Positions 16,042 to 25,279 of a stretch of DNA of 64,000 bases are shown piece by piece. Source of the DNA: Streptomyces violaceoruber (GTDB lineage: Bacteria; Actinomycetota; Actinomycetes; Streptomycetales; Streptomycetaceae). A program made the position numbers and the translations under genes. A model generated the notes under the pieces. That model was given only the letters and a program-made list of their open reading frames with translations. It was not told where the DNA came from and ran no database searches. The DNA lies in assembly GCF_033406955.1 (NCBI RefSeq), contig NZ_CP137734.1, positions 6,448,001-6,512,000 on the forward strand, in the 5' to 3' direction. Within the stretch, counting starts at the first letter, position 1; every line of letters starts with the position of its first letter.

Positions 16042-16916
16042 TTCACGGCTCCCAACGACAGGCCCTGGACCAGTTTGTCCTGGGCGGCGAACCCCGCGGC
16101 GAGCACCGGCAGGGAGATGACGAGCGACGCGGCGCACACCTTGGCCAGGAAGAGGCCCTGGCTGGTGATGAAGCCGGTCAGGAAGACGGGGGCGGTCTCG
16201 GCGACCACGCCCGTCAGGACCCGGGCGAAGAGCAGTTCGTTCCAGCTGAAGATGAAGCAGATCAGGGATGTCGCGGCGATGCCCGGGAGGGCGATGGGGG
16301 CCACCACGCGGACCAGGATGGTGGGCAGCTTCGCGCCGTCCACTCGGGCCGCCTCGACGATCGCGACCGGGACCTCGGCCAGGAATGACTGCATCATCCA
16401 GACCGCGATCGGCAGGTTCATCGACGTGTAGAGGATGACCAGCAGCCAGATGTTGTCCAGCATGTCGGTGTTCTTGGCGAACAGGTAGATCGGCAGCAGG
16501 CCCGCCACCACCGGCAGCATCTTGGTGGACAGGAAGAAGAACAGGACGTCCGTCCACTTCTTCACCGGGCGGATGGACAGGGCGTAGGCGGCGGGCAGGG
16601 CCAGGACCAGGACGAAGAGGGTCGAGGCGATCGACGCCACCGCCGAGTTGACCAGGGCGGGCCAGGGGCTGGCACCGCCGCCCGCGCCGAAGAACTCGCG
16701 GTAGCCGTCCAGCGTCAGCGAGGCCGCGAAGGAGGGCGGGTTGGTGGCCGCGTCCGACTCCGAGTGGAAGGAGGTCAGCGCCATCCAGGCGATGGGCAGG
16801 AAGAAGACGATGCCGACCAGCCAGGCCACCAGGCCGAGGCCGGCACCGGCCCTGCGGCGGGTGCGTACGGGCGGCTTGGCGTCGGTGACGACGGGGCGTA
16901 CGGCGGTGGCGCTCAT
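16038..16916 (-). CDS. Carbohydrate/polyol ABC transporter permease (MalG type)
   Basis: 292 residues with six predicted membrane helices (GLVAWLVGIVFFLPIAW is the first). The cytoplasmic EAA loop reads VEAARVDGAKLPTILVRVVAP. ATG start at 16916 overlaps the end of the companion permease by four bases. Together with the next two genes it forms an importer resembling mannitol/sorbitol systems. No ATPase gene is present, so it probably uses a shared ATPase such as MsiK, as other Streptomyces sugar importers do. Confidence 0.92.
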   Translation of the reverse strand: MSATAVRPVVTDAKPPVRTRRRAGAGLGLVAWLVGIVFFLPIAWMALTSFHSESDAATNPPSFAASLTLDGYREFFGAGGGASPWPALVNSAVASIASTLFVLVLALPAAYALSIRPVKKWTDVLFFFLSTKMLPVVAGLLPIYLFAKNTDMLDNIWLLVILYTSMNLPIAVWMMQSFLAEVPVAIVEAARVDGAKLPTILVRVVAPIALPGIAATSLICFIFSWNELLFARVLTGVVAETAPVFLTGFITSQGLFLAKVCAASLVISLPVLAAGFAAQDKLVQGLSLGAVK

Positions 16917-17857
16917 GCGCGGCCGACCTCCTCGCGGAACAGGGACGACACCACGCGCAGTGCGAAGGTGGCGATGATGATCGAGCCGATGACGACCAGG
17001 ACGCCCGCGGCCGAGGCGAGGCCGTTCTCGTGGGCCTGGTAGAAGCTCTGGTAGACGGTGTAGGGCAGGTTGGCCGTGCCCAGGCCGCCGGACGTGATCG
17101 TGAAGACGGCGTCGAAGTTCTGGACGATGTAGATCGAGCCGAGCAGGGCGCCGAGTTCGAGGTAGCGGCGCAGGTGGGGCAGGGTGAGATGAACGAAGAT
17201 CTGCCAGTCGCCCGCGCCGTCCACCCGGGCGGCCTCGATCTGCTGCTGGTCCCGGCTCTGCAGTCCGGCCAGCAGGATGAGCATCATGAACGGCGTCCAC
17301 TGCCACACCAGTGAGGCCTCGACCGCGAGCAGCGGGGTGTTGGAGATCCAGTCCGGCTGGGGCCCGCCGACGTAGTGCAACAGGCCGTTGAGCAGGCCGT
17401 ACTCGGGGTTGTAGAGGACGTGCTTCCAGAGCAGGGCGGCCGCCACCGGGACCACCAGGAACGGGGCGATCAGAAGGGTGCGGACCACGCCGCGGCCCTT
17501 GAACCTCCGGTCGAGGAGCAGGGCGAGGGCCAGGCCGAGGACGAGGCTGACCAGGACGACCGCCACGGTGAGCAGGATCGTCGTCCACACCGACTTGCGC
17601 AGGGCCGGGTCGCTGAGGACGTCGCCGTAGTTGGCGAAGCCGGTGAAGCTGCGGGCGTCCGGGTAGAGGGCGTTCCAGTCGAAGAAGGAGATCACCAGGG
17701 TCGCCACGAAGGGCAGCTGGGTGACCACGATCATGAAGATCAGGGCGGGGAGGAGCGGGGCGCGGGTGGCCCAGGCGCGCAGCCGGTTGGACGGCGGGCG
17801 GACGGCGGGGCGGGGGTGCTCGGGTGCGGCCGAGGGGGCCGTGGTCGTGGCGGTCAT
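16913..17857 (-). CDS. Carbohydrate/polyol ABC transporter permease (MalF type)
   Basis: 314 residues. After a Pro-rich cytoplasmic leader come six membrane segments, beginning LLPALIFMIVVTQLPFVATL. The EAA motif is IEAARVDGAGDWQIFVHLTLP. The ATG at 17857 overlaps the stop of the binding-protein gene (GTACGAGGGACGATGA junction), so expression is coupled. It forms the membrane pore with the MalG-type permease. Confidence 0.92.
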   Translation of the reverse strand: MTATTTAPSAAPEHPRPAVRPPSNRLRAWATRAPLLPALIFMIVVTQLPFVATLVISFFDWNALYPDARSFTGFANYGDVLSDPALRKSVWTTILLTVAVVLVSLVLGLALALLLDRRFKGRGVVRTLLIAPFLVVPVAAALLWKHVLYNPEYGLLNGLLHYVGGPQPDWISNTPLLAVEASLVWQWTPFMMLILLAGLQSRDQQQIEAARVDGAGDWQIFVHLTLPHLRRYLELGALLGSIYIVQNFDAVFTITSGGLGTANLPYTVYQSFYQAHENGLASAAGVLVVIGSIIIATFALRVVSSLFREEVGRA

Positions 17858-19224
17858 CGTCCCTCGTACTCCTCGGAGATCTGCTCGGCGAGCTGCTGGG
17901 ACTTCTTCAGGGCCTCCTCGACGGACTGGCGTCCGGCGATGGCCGCGCTGATCTCCTGGGAGACCTTGGTTCCGAGGTCGGTGAACTCGGGGATGCCGAC
18001 GAACTGGATGCCGGGCGCGGGCCGCGGCTGCACGCCGGGGTCCTTGGGCCTGGCGCCCTCGATGGCCTTCCTGGTCATCTCCTGGAAGGCGGCGGCCTCC
18101 TTGACGTAGGCCGGGTTCTCGTACGTCGAGGCGCGCTTGCCGGCCGGGACGTTGGACCAGCCGATCTCGTCGCCGACCAGCTGCTCGTACTCCTTGCTGG
18201 ACGCCCAGGAGACGAACTTCCAGGCCTTGTCGGAGTTGCGGGAGGCCTTCTGGATGCCCCAGGCCCAGGTGTAGAGCCAGCCGGAGGAGTCCGTCTTCTC
18301 CACCGGCGCGGGCGCGTAGCCGATCTTGCCCTTGACCGGGGAGTCGGCGGCGTCCAGGGAGCCGGCCGCGGAGGTGGCGTCGTACCACATGGCGACCTTG
18401 CCCTGCGTCATGTTGTTCAGGCACTCGGCGAAGCCGGACTGGGCGGCGCCGGACTCGCCGTGCTCGCGGACCAGGTCGACATAGAACTTCGTCGCCTTCT
18501 CCCACTCGGGGGAGTCGAGCCGGGCCTGCCAGTCCTGGTCGAACCAGGTGCCGCCGAAGGTGTTCACGACCGTCGTCAGGGGCGCCATCAGCTCGCCCCA
18601 GCCGGGCAGTCCGCGCAGGCAGATGCCCTTCATGCCGGGCTCGGACCCGTCGAGCTTCTCCGCGAAGGAGGCCACCTGGGTCCAGGTGGGGTGCTCGGGC
18701 ATGGTCAGGCCGGCCTTGGCGAACAGGTCCTTGCGGTACATCAGGAAGGAGGACTCGCCGTAGAAGGGCTGGCCGTAGAGCTTGCCGTCGTCGGCGGTGA
18801 GGGACTCGCGCATCGGGCCGAGGACGTCCTGCTCGTCGTAGGCCGGGTCCTTGGCGACGTAGGAGTCCATCTCGTGCAGCCAGTCGTTGCGGGCGTAGAT
18901 GGGTATCTCGTAGTTGGAGAGGGTGGCGGCGTCGTACTGGCCGGCCTGGTTGGCGAAGTCCTGGCTGATCTTGTCCCGGACGTCATTCTCCGGCAGGACG
19001 GTGAAGTTCACCTTGATGCCGGTCTCCTTGGTGAAGTGGTCGGCGGTGAGCTTCTGCAACTCGACCATCTGCGGGTTGTTGACCATCAGGACGTTGATGG
19101 CGTTGCCGCCGGATCCGGCGCCGCCCGCCCCGACCCAGCAGCCGGTGAGCAGCGGGGCGAGCAGCGTCCCTGCGGCGGCCATGGCGAGCGTGGCTCGCGG
19201 CCTCCGTCGGCTCTGGGTTCGCAT
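17854..19224 (-). CDS. Solute-binding lipoprotein for a polyol/sugar ABC importer
   Basis: 456 residues. AGGAG stands seven bases before the ATG. The lipoprotein signal ends LLAPLLTGC, with the lipid-anchored cysteine at about residue 29. The mature part is a family-1 extracellular binding protein (VNFTVLPENDVRDKIS, GQPFYGESSFLMYRKDLF, YTWAWGIQKASRNSDKAWKF). The sequence is closest to the SmoE/MtlE polyol-binding type, consistent with the dehydrogenase in the same operon. First gene of the operon after the DeoR regulator. Confidence 0.9.
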   Translation of the reverse strand: MRTQSRRRPRATLAMAAAGTLLAPLLTGCWVGAGGAGSGGNAINVLMVNNPQMVELQKLTADHFTKETGIKVNFTVLPENDVRDKISQDFANQAGQYDAATLSNYEIPIYARNDWLHEMDSYVAKDPAYDEQDVLGPMRESLTADDGKLYGQPFYGESSFLMYRKDLFAKAGLTMPEHPTWTQVASFAEKLDGSEPGMKGICLRGLPGWGELMAPLTTVVNTFGGTWFDQDWQARLDSPEWEKATKFYVDLVREHGESGAAQSGFAECLNNMTQGKVAMWYDATSAAGSLDAADSPVKGKIGYAPAPVEKTDSSGWLYTWAWGIQKASRNSDKAWKFVSWASSKEYEQLVGDEIGWSNVPAGKRASTYENPAYVKEAAAFQEMTRKAIEGARPKDPGVQPRPAPGIQFVGIPEFTDLGTKVSQEISAAIAGRQSVEEALKKSQQLAEQISEEYEGR

Positions 19225-19341
19225 GGATCGCTCCTGAACGTATGGGGAGGAATGGGGAGGTATATGGATGTACTGGGCCGCGAAGGGTGTGGGTGTGGGT
19301 GCGGATGTGGGTGTGCCGTGCGGGACTGGGGCGGGTGGTGC

Positions 19342-20118
19342 TCAGACGCGGATGATCTGGGGGCCGAGGAGGGAGTAGCGGTGGGCCTCGGCCGAGGGCA
19401 GCAGCGTGCTGGTGACGATGGCCTCCAGGGCGCCGACCTCCGCGAACCGGCAGAAGCTCACCGCCCCGAACTTGGTGTGCGCGCCGGCGAACACCGTGCG
19501 GCGGGCGGCCCGGACGGCCTGCGCCTTGACCTCGCTGACCGCGGGGTCGGGGGTGGTGAGACCGTGCTCCCGGGAGATGCCGTTGGCGCCGATGTACGCC
19601 AGGTCGATGACGAAGCCGGCCAGCATCTTCGTGGTCCAGTGGTCGACGGTGGCCAGGGTGCCCGAGCGGACCCGGCCGCCGAGCAGCAGGACGGACGTGT
19701 CGCCCGCCTCGGCCAGCGCGCCCGCCACCGGCAGGGACGCGGTGACCACGGTCAGCGGCCGGTCCCGGGGCAGGGCCTCGGCGATGAGCTGGGGGGTGAA
19801 GCCCTCGTCGACGAAGACCGTCTCCGCGTCGCCGAGCAGTTCGACGGCGGCGGACGCGATCCGGCGCTTCTCGGGCACGTGGCTGGTGGCGCGGAAGGCG
19901 AGCGTGGTCTCGAAACCGGCGCTCTCCACCGGGTAGGCGCCGCCGTGGGTGCGGCGGACCAGGCCGTGGTCCTCCAGGGCGCGCAGGTCGCGTCGTACGG
20001 TCTCCTTGGCGACGCCCAGTTCGGCGGCGAGCGCGGTGACGTCGACCGAGCCGGTGGCGCGGGCGACCCGCACGATCTCGTGCCGGCGTTCTTCCGTCGT
20101 CCTCGTCCGCGTGCTCAT
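19342..20118 (-). CDS. DeoR-family transcriptional regulator of the polyol operon
   Basis: 258 residues from ATG 20118. The N-terminal helix-turn-helix is the DeoR signature (EERRHEIVRVARATGSVDVT, ELGVAKETVRRDLRALE, GLVRRTHGGA). The C-terminal DeoRC sugar-phosphate sensor domain includes VFVDEGFTPQLIAEAL and GANGIS. It precedes the transporter operon on the same strand, 117 bases away, and is its probable repressor. The gap contains only a GGGTGT-rich run (19284-19316). No clear operator is visible. Confidence 0.9.
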   Translation of the reverse strand: MSTRTRTTEERRHEIVRVARATGSVDVTALAAELGVAKETVRRDLRALEDHGLVRRTHGGAYPVESAGFETTLAFRATSHVPEKRRIASAAVELLGDAETVFVDEGFTPQLIAEALPRDRPLTVVTASLPVAGALAEAGDTSVLLLGGRVRSGTLATVDHWTTKMLAGFVIDLAYIGANGISREHGLTTPDPAVSEVKAQAVRAARRTVFAGAHTKFGAVSFCRFAEVGALEAIVTSTLLPSAEAHRYSLLGPQIIRV

Positions 20119-20339
20119 GCCGAACACCTGCCTCACCGCCTCGTCGCCGTGTGGTTGCCCGTTCGGGCCCGGATGGCCCTTGGGGGAAGTTCTACAGCGG
20201 TCGCGCGGCACTGACCAGGCCTGTTGCGGACCCGATACTGCCCGGGTGTGACCGTTTGCCGTGCCGGGTGCCCGTCTCGGACCTGGGGTTCGGCGTGGGG
20301 CGGGGTGAGAACGGGCAGCGCGGATGCCCGCATGCGGAA

Positions 20340-20368
20340 GCGGACGGGCCCGTTCGGTGCCCGTCCGC
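20340..20368. terminator. Hairpin terminator downstream of uronate dehydrogenase
   Basis: GCGGACGGGC (20340-20349) pairs perfectly with GCCCGTCCGC (20359-20368) around a 9-base loop, extended by GAAG/CTTC beyond a small bulge. It begins 34 bases beyond the stop of the minus-strand gene ending at 20402. There is no U-tract, as is common in Streptomyces. The rest of 20119-20401 holds no gene. Confidence 0.7.
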
Positions 20369-20401
20369 CTCTTCGGTGGTTCTCGCGTGGTCGCCTTCCG
20401 G

Positions 20402-21211
20402 TCAGTACGGCCAGATCGGGGGGTCGGTCACGAAGTGGCCGCCCAGGCGGGCGTGCGCCGGGTTGCCGGGGTCGAGTTCGCCCTGTTCGGCGACGAGCTT
20501 GCCGGCGTACGGCTCGGAGTCGTCCTGCGGCTCGTAACCGAGCGCCCGCGCGGAGGTCAGGTCCCACCACAGGCGGGTGTTGGCGGAGGAGCCGTGGACG
20601 ACGGTGTGCCCCACGTTCTCGGCGGTGAGTGCCGCGTGGAAGAGGCGGGCGCCGTCCGCGGGGCTCATCCACACCGAGAGCATGCGCACGCTGGTCGGCT
20701 CGGGGAAGCAGGAGCCGATGCGGACGGAGACGGTCTCGATGCCGTGCTTGTCCCAGTAGAGCTGGGCGAGGTCCTCGCCGAAGCACTTGGACAGGCCGTA
20801 GAAGGTGTCCGGGCGGCGTGGCGTGTCGATGGGGATGAGGGGGTCGTCGCCCTGCGGCCGGGGGGTGTAGCCGACGGCGTGGTTGGAGGAGGCGAAGACG
20901 ATGCGGCCGACGCCCTCCTCGCGGGCGGCCTCGTACAGGTTGTACGTGCCCTCGATGTTCGCCGCGAGGATCTTGTCGAAAGAGGCTTCCAGGGAGATGC
21001 CCGCGAGGTGGATGATCGCATCGACGCCCCGGACCGCCTCGCGCAGGGCGTCCCGGTCGGCGAGGTCGGCGACGATCGCGTCCGGCTCGCCCTCGACCGG
21101 GAGCAGGTCGAGCAGGCGCAGCTCGTAGCCGTGGCCGGGGAGCAGTTCCCGCATCAGGGTGCCGAGGCCGCCGGCGGCGCCGGTGAGCAGGACGGTGCGG
21201 GGAGCGGACAT
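20402..21211 (-). CDS. udh: Uronate dehydrogenase (SDR family)
   Basis: 269 residues. The NAD-binding motif is TGAAGGLG at about 10-17. The catalytic region shows FASSNHAVGYTPRP and YGLSKCFGEDLAQLYWDKHG, giving the S-Y-K triad. VRIGSCFPEPTSVRMLS and GHTVVHGSSANTRLWWD match the uronate dehydrogenase signature. This enzyme oxidises D-galacturonate or D-glucuronate to the aldarolactone. It is divergent from the 5-dehydro-4-deoxyglucarate dehydratase gene across a 235-base control region, so the two are steps of one uronate pathway fed by the pectinases of this island. Confidence 0.9.
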   Translation of the reverse strand: MSAPRTVLLTGAAGGLGTLMRELLPGHGYELRLLDLLPVEGEPDAIVADLADRDALREAVRGVDAIIHLAGISLEASFDKILAANIEGTYNLYEAAREEGVGRIVFASSNHAVGYTPRPQGDDPLIPIDTPRRPDTFYGLSKCFGEDLAQLYWDKHGIETVSVRIGSCFPEPTSVRMLSVWMSPADGARLFHAALTAENVGHTVVHGSSANTRLWWDLTSARALGYEPQDDSEPYAGKLVAEQGELDPGNPAHARLGGHFVTDPPIWPY

Positions 21212-21276
21212 CCTCGGGACTCCTAGGTCGGTCTGTGGAAGCGGCAGGCGTGCGCAGGCGTGCCGGTGTGTGCCTC

Positions 21277-21295
21277 ACGTTCAGATGTGTGGACA
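21277..21295 (+). promoter_or_regulatory. Operator-like motif, site 1 (uronate genes)
   Basis: ACGTTCAGATGTGTGGACA in the divergent udh/dehydratase promoter region, 66 bases upstream of udh. It matches site 2 (21369) at 14 of 19 positions and shares CGTTCAG...ACA with a site before the 2-oxoglutarate semialdehyde dehydrogenase gene. Probable binding site of a local regulator. Confidence 0.45.
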
Positions 21296-21368
21296 CGCTA
21301 AGGAGCCGGTGGTCAGGCGTCAAGAGGGCGCCTGCTTGACGGTGTTCGCGGGGCGGCTTAGCGTGGTC

Positions 21369-21387
21369 GCGTTCAGAAATGTAGACG
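21369..21387 (+). promoter_or_regulatory. Operator-like motif, site 2 (uronate genes)
   Basis: GCGTTCAGAAATGTAGACG, 60 bases upstream of the GTG of the dehydratase gene. Same motif as at 21277 and 45411. Its position near the probable promoter suits repression of the plus-strand operon. Confidence 0.45.
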
Positions 21388-21446
21388 CAGGTCATGAATA
21401 TGATGACGTCCGTGAATCGACCCTGTACCTGGAATGGGGAGCGCCC

Positions 21447-22397
21447 GTGACCTCAGCCCCTCTCGCCGCCCGGCTCACCGTGCCCAGCGGCCCGCTGTTC
21501 TTCCCCGTCACGGCGTACGGACCCGACGGCGGACTCGACCTCGACGTCTACCGCACCCATGTGCGCCGCGGGGTCGAGGCCGGTGCCGCCGCGGTCTTCG
21601 CCTGCTGCGGCACCGGCGAGTTCCACGCCCTCACGCCCGAGGAGTTCGCGGCCTGCGTCCGCGCGGCCGTCGAGGAGAGCGCGGGCCGGGTGCCCGTCCT
21701 GGCGGGCGCGGGCTACGGCACCGCCCTCGCCGTGCGCTACGCCCGCCTCGCCGAGCAGGCCGGGGCCGACGGGCTGCTCGCCATGCCGCCCTACCTGGTG
21801 CTCGCCGGGCAGGAGGGGCTGGTGCGGCACTACCGGGAGGTGGCGGCCGCGACCCCGCTGCCCGTGATCGTCTACCAGCGCGACAACGCCGTGTTCACCC
21901 CGGAGAGCGTCGTCGAACTGGCCCGCACGGACGGCGTCGTCGGCCTCAAGGACGGGCTCGGCGACCTCGACCTGATGCAGCGCATCGTCAGCGCGGTGCG
22001 CACGGAGCTGCCGGGCGAGGAGTTCCTGTACTTCAACGGACTCCCGACCGCCGAACAGACCCAGCTCTCCTACCGCGCACTGGGCGTCCCCCTGTACTCC
22101 TCCGCCGTGTTCTGCTTCGCCCCCGAGATCGCCGTCGCCTTCCACCGGGCGCTGCGCGAGGGCGACGACACCACCGTGCACCGTCTGCTGGACGGCTTCT
22201 ACCGGCCGTTCGTCGAACTGCGCGCCCGGGGCCGCGGATACGCCGTGGCCCTGGTCAAGGCGGGCGTGCGGCTGCGCGGCCTGGACGTGGGGGAGGTGCG
22301 GACGCCGTTGCAGGAGCCGGCCGAGGAGCACGTGAAGCAGCTCGTCCAGATCATCGAGCGGGGTCAGGTGCTGGTCGAGGAAGGAGCCGGCCGGTGA
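21447..22397 (+). CDS. kdgD: 5-dehydro-4-deoxyglucarate dehydratase
   Basis: 316 residues from GTG 21447, with GGGGAG eight bases upstream. DHDPS superfamily TIM barrel: CGTGEFHALTPEEF, MPPYLVLAGQEGLVRHY, VIVYQRDN and VVGLKDGLGD containing the Schiff-base lysine. The QEGL insertion and C-terminal ALVKAGVRLRG are typical of KdgD rather than dihydrodipicolinate synthase. It dehydrates and decarboxylates 5-keto-4-deoxyglucarate to 2-oxoglutarate semialdehyde. The glucarate/galactarate dehydratase that supplies the substrate is not in the window. Confidence 0.9.
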   Translation: MTSAPLAARLTVPSGPLFFPVTAYGPDGGLDLDVYRTHVRRGVEAGAAAVFACCGTGEFHALTPEEFAACVRAAVEESAGRVPVLAGAGYGTALAVRYARLAEQAGADGLLAMPPYLVLAGQEGLVRHYREVAAATPLPVIVYQRDNAVFTPESVVELARTDGVVGLKDGLGDLDLMQRIVSAVRTELPGEEFLYFNGLPTAEQTQLSYRALGVPLYSSAVFCFAPEIAVAFHRALREGDDTTVHRLLDGFYRPFVELRARGRGYAVALVKAGVRLRGLDVGEVRTPLQEPAEEHVKQLVQIIERGQVLVEEGAGR

Positions 22398-23566
22398 AGG
22401 CCTCGGCGTTCGTCTACCCCTGGGACGTCAACGGCGACCCGGAAGCCCCCGCGCGCGTCGCCGACCTCGGCGTGGCGCAGGTGACCCTCGCCGCCGCCTA
22501 CCACTCCACCCGCGCCCTCACCCCGCGCCACCCGCGCCACCGCGTCGTCACCGCCGAGCACGCCGCCGTCCTCTACCCGCCGGACAGCGCCCGCTGGCAG
22601 GGCCGCACACTCCACCCGTACGCGTCCGGCGACTGGGCGCCCGGCGACGCGTACGGCGAGGCCGCCGCCGCCCTCGCGGAGGCGGGCCTTCAGGTGCACA
22701 CCTGGGTCGTCCTCGCCCACAGCTCCCGCCTCGGCGCGGAGCACCCGCACACCTCCGTCGTCAACGCCTACGGCGACCGCTACCCCTGGGCGCCCTGCAT
22801 CGCGCAGCCCGCCACGCGCGCGTACCTCACCGACCTGGCCGCCGAGGCGGCGGTGCGGCCCGGGGCGCGCGGCACGGAACTGGAGTCGCTGGGCTGGTAC
22901 GGGCTCGCCCACCTGCACGCCCACGACAAGACCGGCGGGGTGCGACTGGGGGACGCCGGGCAGTACCTGATGTCGCTGTGCTTCTGCCCCGACTGCCGGG
23001 CGGGGTACGGCGGCCAGGGTCTCGACCCCGACGCGCTCGCCGCCGCCGTGCGCACCGCGCTGGAGCCGGTGTGGCGGGGTGCGGCGCCCTCGGACGGGGG
23101 CTGGGCGGGCGTCGAGAAGCTCCTCGGCGCGGCGCCCGCGAACGCCACGCGTGCGTGGCGGGACGACCGGGCCCGCACGCTCCAGGAGGCGGCCGTCTCC
23201 GCGGTCCGCGCCGCCGCGCCCGACGGCTTCCAGGTCCTGCTGCACGCCGACCCGGTGTCCCACCACTGCGGCGCCAACGCCGGTGCCGACCCCGCTCACA
23301 TCCTCTCCGTCGCGGACGGCGTGGTCGTCCCCTGCACGGGCGGGGCGGGCCTGCTGACGCCGTTCGCCGAACAGGCCGGTGCCGGGACCGTCCTCGCCGC
23401 CAACCTCACGGTGGTCTCGGGCATGGGCGGCAGCCCCCGCACCCTCGCCGCGGACGCCGCCCGCGCCCGTGACCTGGGCGCGACGGAACTGCGGCTGTAC
23501 CACGCGGGGTTGGCGTCGGACGGAGACCTGGAGGAGGTGCGGGCGGGGCTCGCGGCCTTCGCGTAG
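22394..23566 (+). CDS. Uncharacterised protein coupled to kdgD
   Basis: 390 residues, GTG start overlapping the kdgD stop by four bases (GTGA). No signal peptide. It shows alternating helix/strand character of a TIM barrel: a YPWDVNGDPE opening, LEAGLQVHTWVVLAHSS-like strand ends, then CFCPDCRAGYG with a CxxC that may bind metal, and a C-terminal ATELRLYHAGLAS. The pattern resembles glycoside-hydrolase-like barrels of unknown activity. I do not recognise a characterised family. Tight coupling to KdgD suggests a step in uronate or aldarate use. Confidence 0.72.
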   Translation: MKASAFVYPWDVNGDPEAPARVADLGVAQVTLAAAYHSTRALTPRHPRHRVVTAEHAAVLYPPDSARWQGRTLHPYASGDWAPGDAYGEAAAALAEAGLQVHTWVVLAHSSRLGAEHPHTSVVNAYGDRYPWAPCIAQPATRAYLTDLAAEAAVRPGARGTELESLGWYGLAHLHAHDKTGGVRLGDAGQYLMSLCFCPDCRAGYGGQGLDPDALAAAVRTALEPVWRGAAPSDGGWAGVEKLLGAAPANATRAWRDDRARTLQEAAVSAVRAAAPDGFQVLLHADPVSHHCGANAGADPAHILSVADGVVVPCTGGAGLLTPFAEQAGAGTVLAANLTVVSGMGGSPRTLAADAARARDLGATELRLYHAGLASDGDLEEVRAGLAAFA

Positions 23567-23644
23567 GGTGCGGACGACGGTGTCGGGGCCGGTCGTCACC
23601 GACCGACCCCGCGAACCCTCGTCGCGCTCGCGCTCCGGAAGGGG

Positions 23645-24043
23645 ATGCCCGTGGAACTCGCCCAGGTCCGCCTGCTGGTGACGGACTTCCCCGGCTGCTA
23701 CCGCTACTACCGGGACGTCCTGGGGCTGAAGCCGCAGTTCGAGTCGGAGGACGGCCCGTACGCGAAGTTCACTCCCGACGGCGGGGCCGCGGGCATCGCG
23801 CTCCAGGACCGCGCGCAGATGGCCCGGGTACTGGGCGGACTCGCCGACGAACCGGCCGGCCACCGGGCCCTCGTCGTCCTGCGGGTCGACGACCTGGACC
23901 GCTACTGCGAGGAGATCACCGCGCGGGGAGCCGAGCTCGTCCACGGCCCCGCTCCCATGACGGACCGCATGCGGGTCGCCCACCTCGTGGATCCGGCGGG
24001 CAACCTCGTCGAACTCCAGGAGTGGCTGGCCCTACGCGGCTGA
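23645..24043 (+). CDS. VOC (glyoxalase/bleomycin-resistance) family protein
   Basis: 132 residues, a single VOC unit with two beta-alpha-beta-beta-beta halves (LAQVRLLVTDFPGCYRYYRDVL; HRALVVLRVDDLDRYCEEI; AHLVDPAGNLVELQEW). The final E of VELQEW fits a metal ligand. GAAGGGG abuts the ATG, so GTG at 23651 could be the real start. VOC proteins are dioxygenases, isomerases or resistance proteins, and the substrate is unknown. Its 3' end overlaps the convergent MFS gene by 12 bases. Confidence 0.85.
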   Translation: MPVELAQVRLLVTDFPGCYRYYRDVLGLKPQFESEDGPYAKFTPDGGAAGIALQDRAQMARVLGGLADEPAGHRALVVLRVDDLDRYCEEITARGAELVHGPAPMTDRMRVAHLVDPAGNLVELQEWLALRG

Positions 24044-25279
24044 CGGCGTCCGCCGGCCGGCAGGCCGCCGCGTGGCCGCCAGCACGGCCGCCGTGCCCAG
24101 CAGCACCGCCGCCACGACCGGCAGCAGCGGCCACAGACCGGCCGGCTCCACCAGGGCCGCCCCCGCAGCCAGACCGAGCACGTTCGGGGCGAAGACCAGG
24201 GAGTTGGCCGTCGCCGCGACCCGGCCAAGGAGCGGCCCCGGCGTCTCGTGCTGGACGGCGGTCAGGGCGGCGATCAGCACCGCGGGCAGCCCCGCGCCGA
24301 TGGCCGCACTGGTGGCGAGGGCGACCGCGTCGTACGGTGCCGCACGCACCGCCACGGCCACCGCGAACAGGGCGATCCCCGCGGCGGCGAAGCGCCGTCC
24401 GCCCAGGCGCCGGACGGCCCATCCGGCGAGCAGGCCCGCCACCACCGACCCGGCGCCCTGGACGGCGTACAGCGCGCCGGCGTACGCGGGGGAGTGACCG
24501 AGGGCGTCGACGACGGCGTACGCCGTGGCGCCGTTGACGCCCGCGCACAGCATCGTGACGCCGCCCGCGAGGACGAGCGGGCGCAGGCCGGGGTGTCCCC
24601 ACAGATACCGGGCGCCCTCGGCCGTGTGCTGCCGCCAGTTCCCCGCGGGGCGGCCCGGGGGCGCCTCGCGGACCCGCAGGGCGGCATAGACGGCGGCGGC
24701 CAGCACGAACGTGGCCGCGTCCAGCAGCGCCACCCCCGGTCCGCCGTACGCCGCGTACAGCCCCGCCCCGGCCAGCGGCGCCACCAGCTTCATGCCCTCG
24801 TTGGCGGTCAGACGCAGGCCGTTGAAGTCGCCGAGCAGCCCGGGGCCGACGGCGGCGGCCATCAGCGCCGACTCGGCCGCGTCGTGGACGACGCCCGACG
24901 CGCCGTACACGAGGAGCACCGCGTAGACCAGCCACAGTTCCTCCCGCGAGTCCACGGCGAAGAGCGTGAGCAGCAGGCAGGACATCAGCAGGCCGGTGGC
25001 GATCAGCAGCGGCCTGCGGCGGACGCGGTCCGCCAGAGTGCCCAGCGCCGGACCCACGAGCGTCGGCGCCCACATCGCGAGCATGCACAGGGCTGCGAGC
25101 CCGTCCGAGCCGGTGAGGTCCTTCACCCACACGCCGGCCGCCAGCCACAGCGCCGAGGTGCCGAAGCCGGACACCACCACCCCGCCGAGACAGAGGGCCG
25201 CGTCGCGGTCGCGCAGGACGCGGACGAGGGGCCGGTGTCCGCCCCGGCCCGCGGAATGCTTGGTTCTTTCCGTCGTCAT
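24032..25279 (-). CDS. MFS transporter (probable efflux)
   Basis: 415 residues with about 12 predicted membrane segments. It opens with a short basic leader and ALCLGGVVVSGFGTSALWLA. GTLADRVRRRPLL is the MFS loop 2-3 motif (G...D...RR). LLAGWAVRRLGGRRF repeats it in the second half. It looks like the multidrug or macrolide exporter groups. No regulator is adjacent. Convergent with the VOC gene. Confidence 0.88.
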   Translation of the reverse strand: MTTERTKHSAGRGGHRPLVRVLRDRDAALCLGGVVVSGFGTSALWLAAGVWVKDLTGSDGLAALCMLAMWAPTLVGPALGTLADRVRRRPLLIATGLLMSCLLLTLFAVDSREELWLVYAVLLVYGASGVVHDAAESALMAAAVGPGLLGDFNGLRLTANEGMKLVAPLAGAGLYAAYGGPGVALLDAATFVLAAAVYAALRVREAPPGRPAGNWRQHTAEGARYLWGHPGLRPLVLAGGVTMLCAGVNGATAYAVVDALGHSPAYAGALYAVQGAGSVVAGLLAGWAVRRLGGRRFAAAGIALFAVAVAVRAAPYDAVALATSAAIGAGLPAVLIAALTAVQHETPGPLLGRVAATANSLVFAPNVLGLAAGAALVEPAGLWPLLPVVAAVLLGTAAVLAATRRPAGRRTPSAA

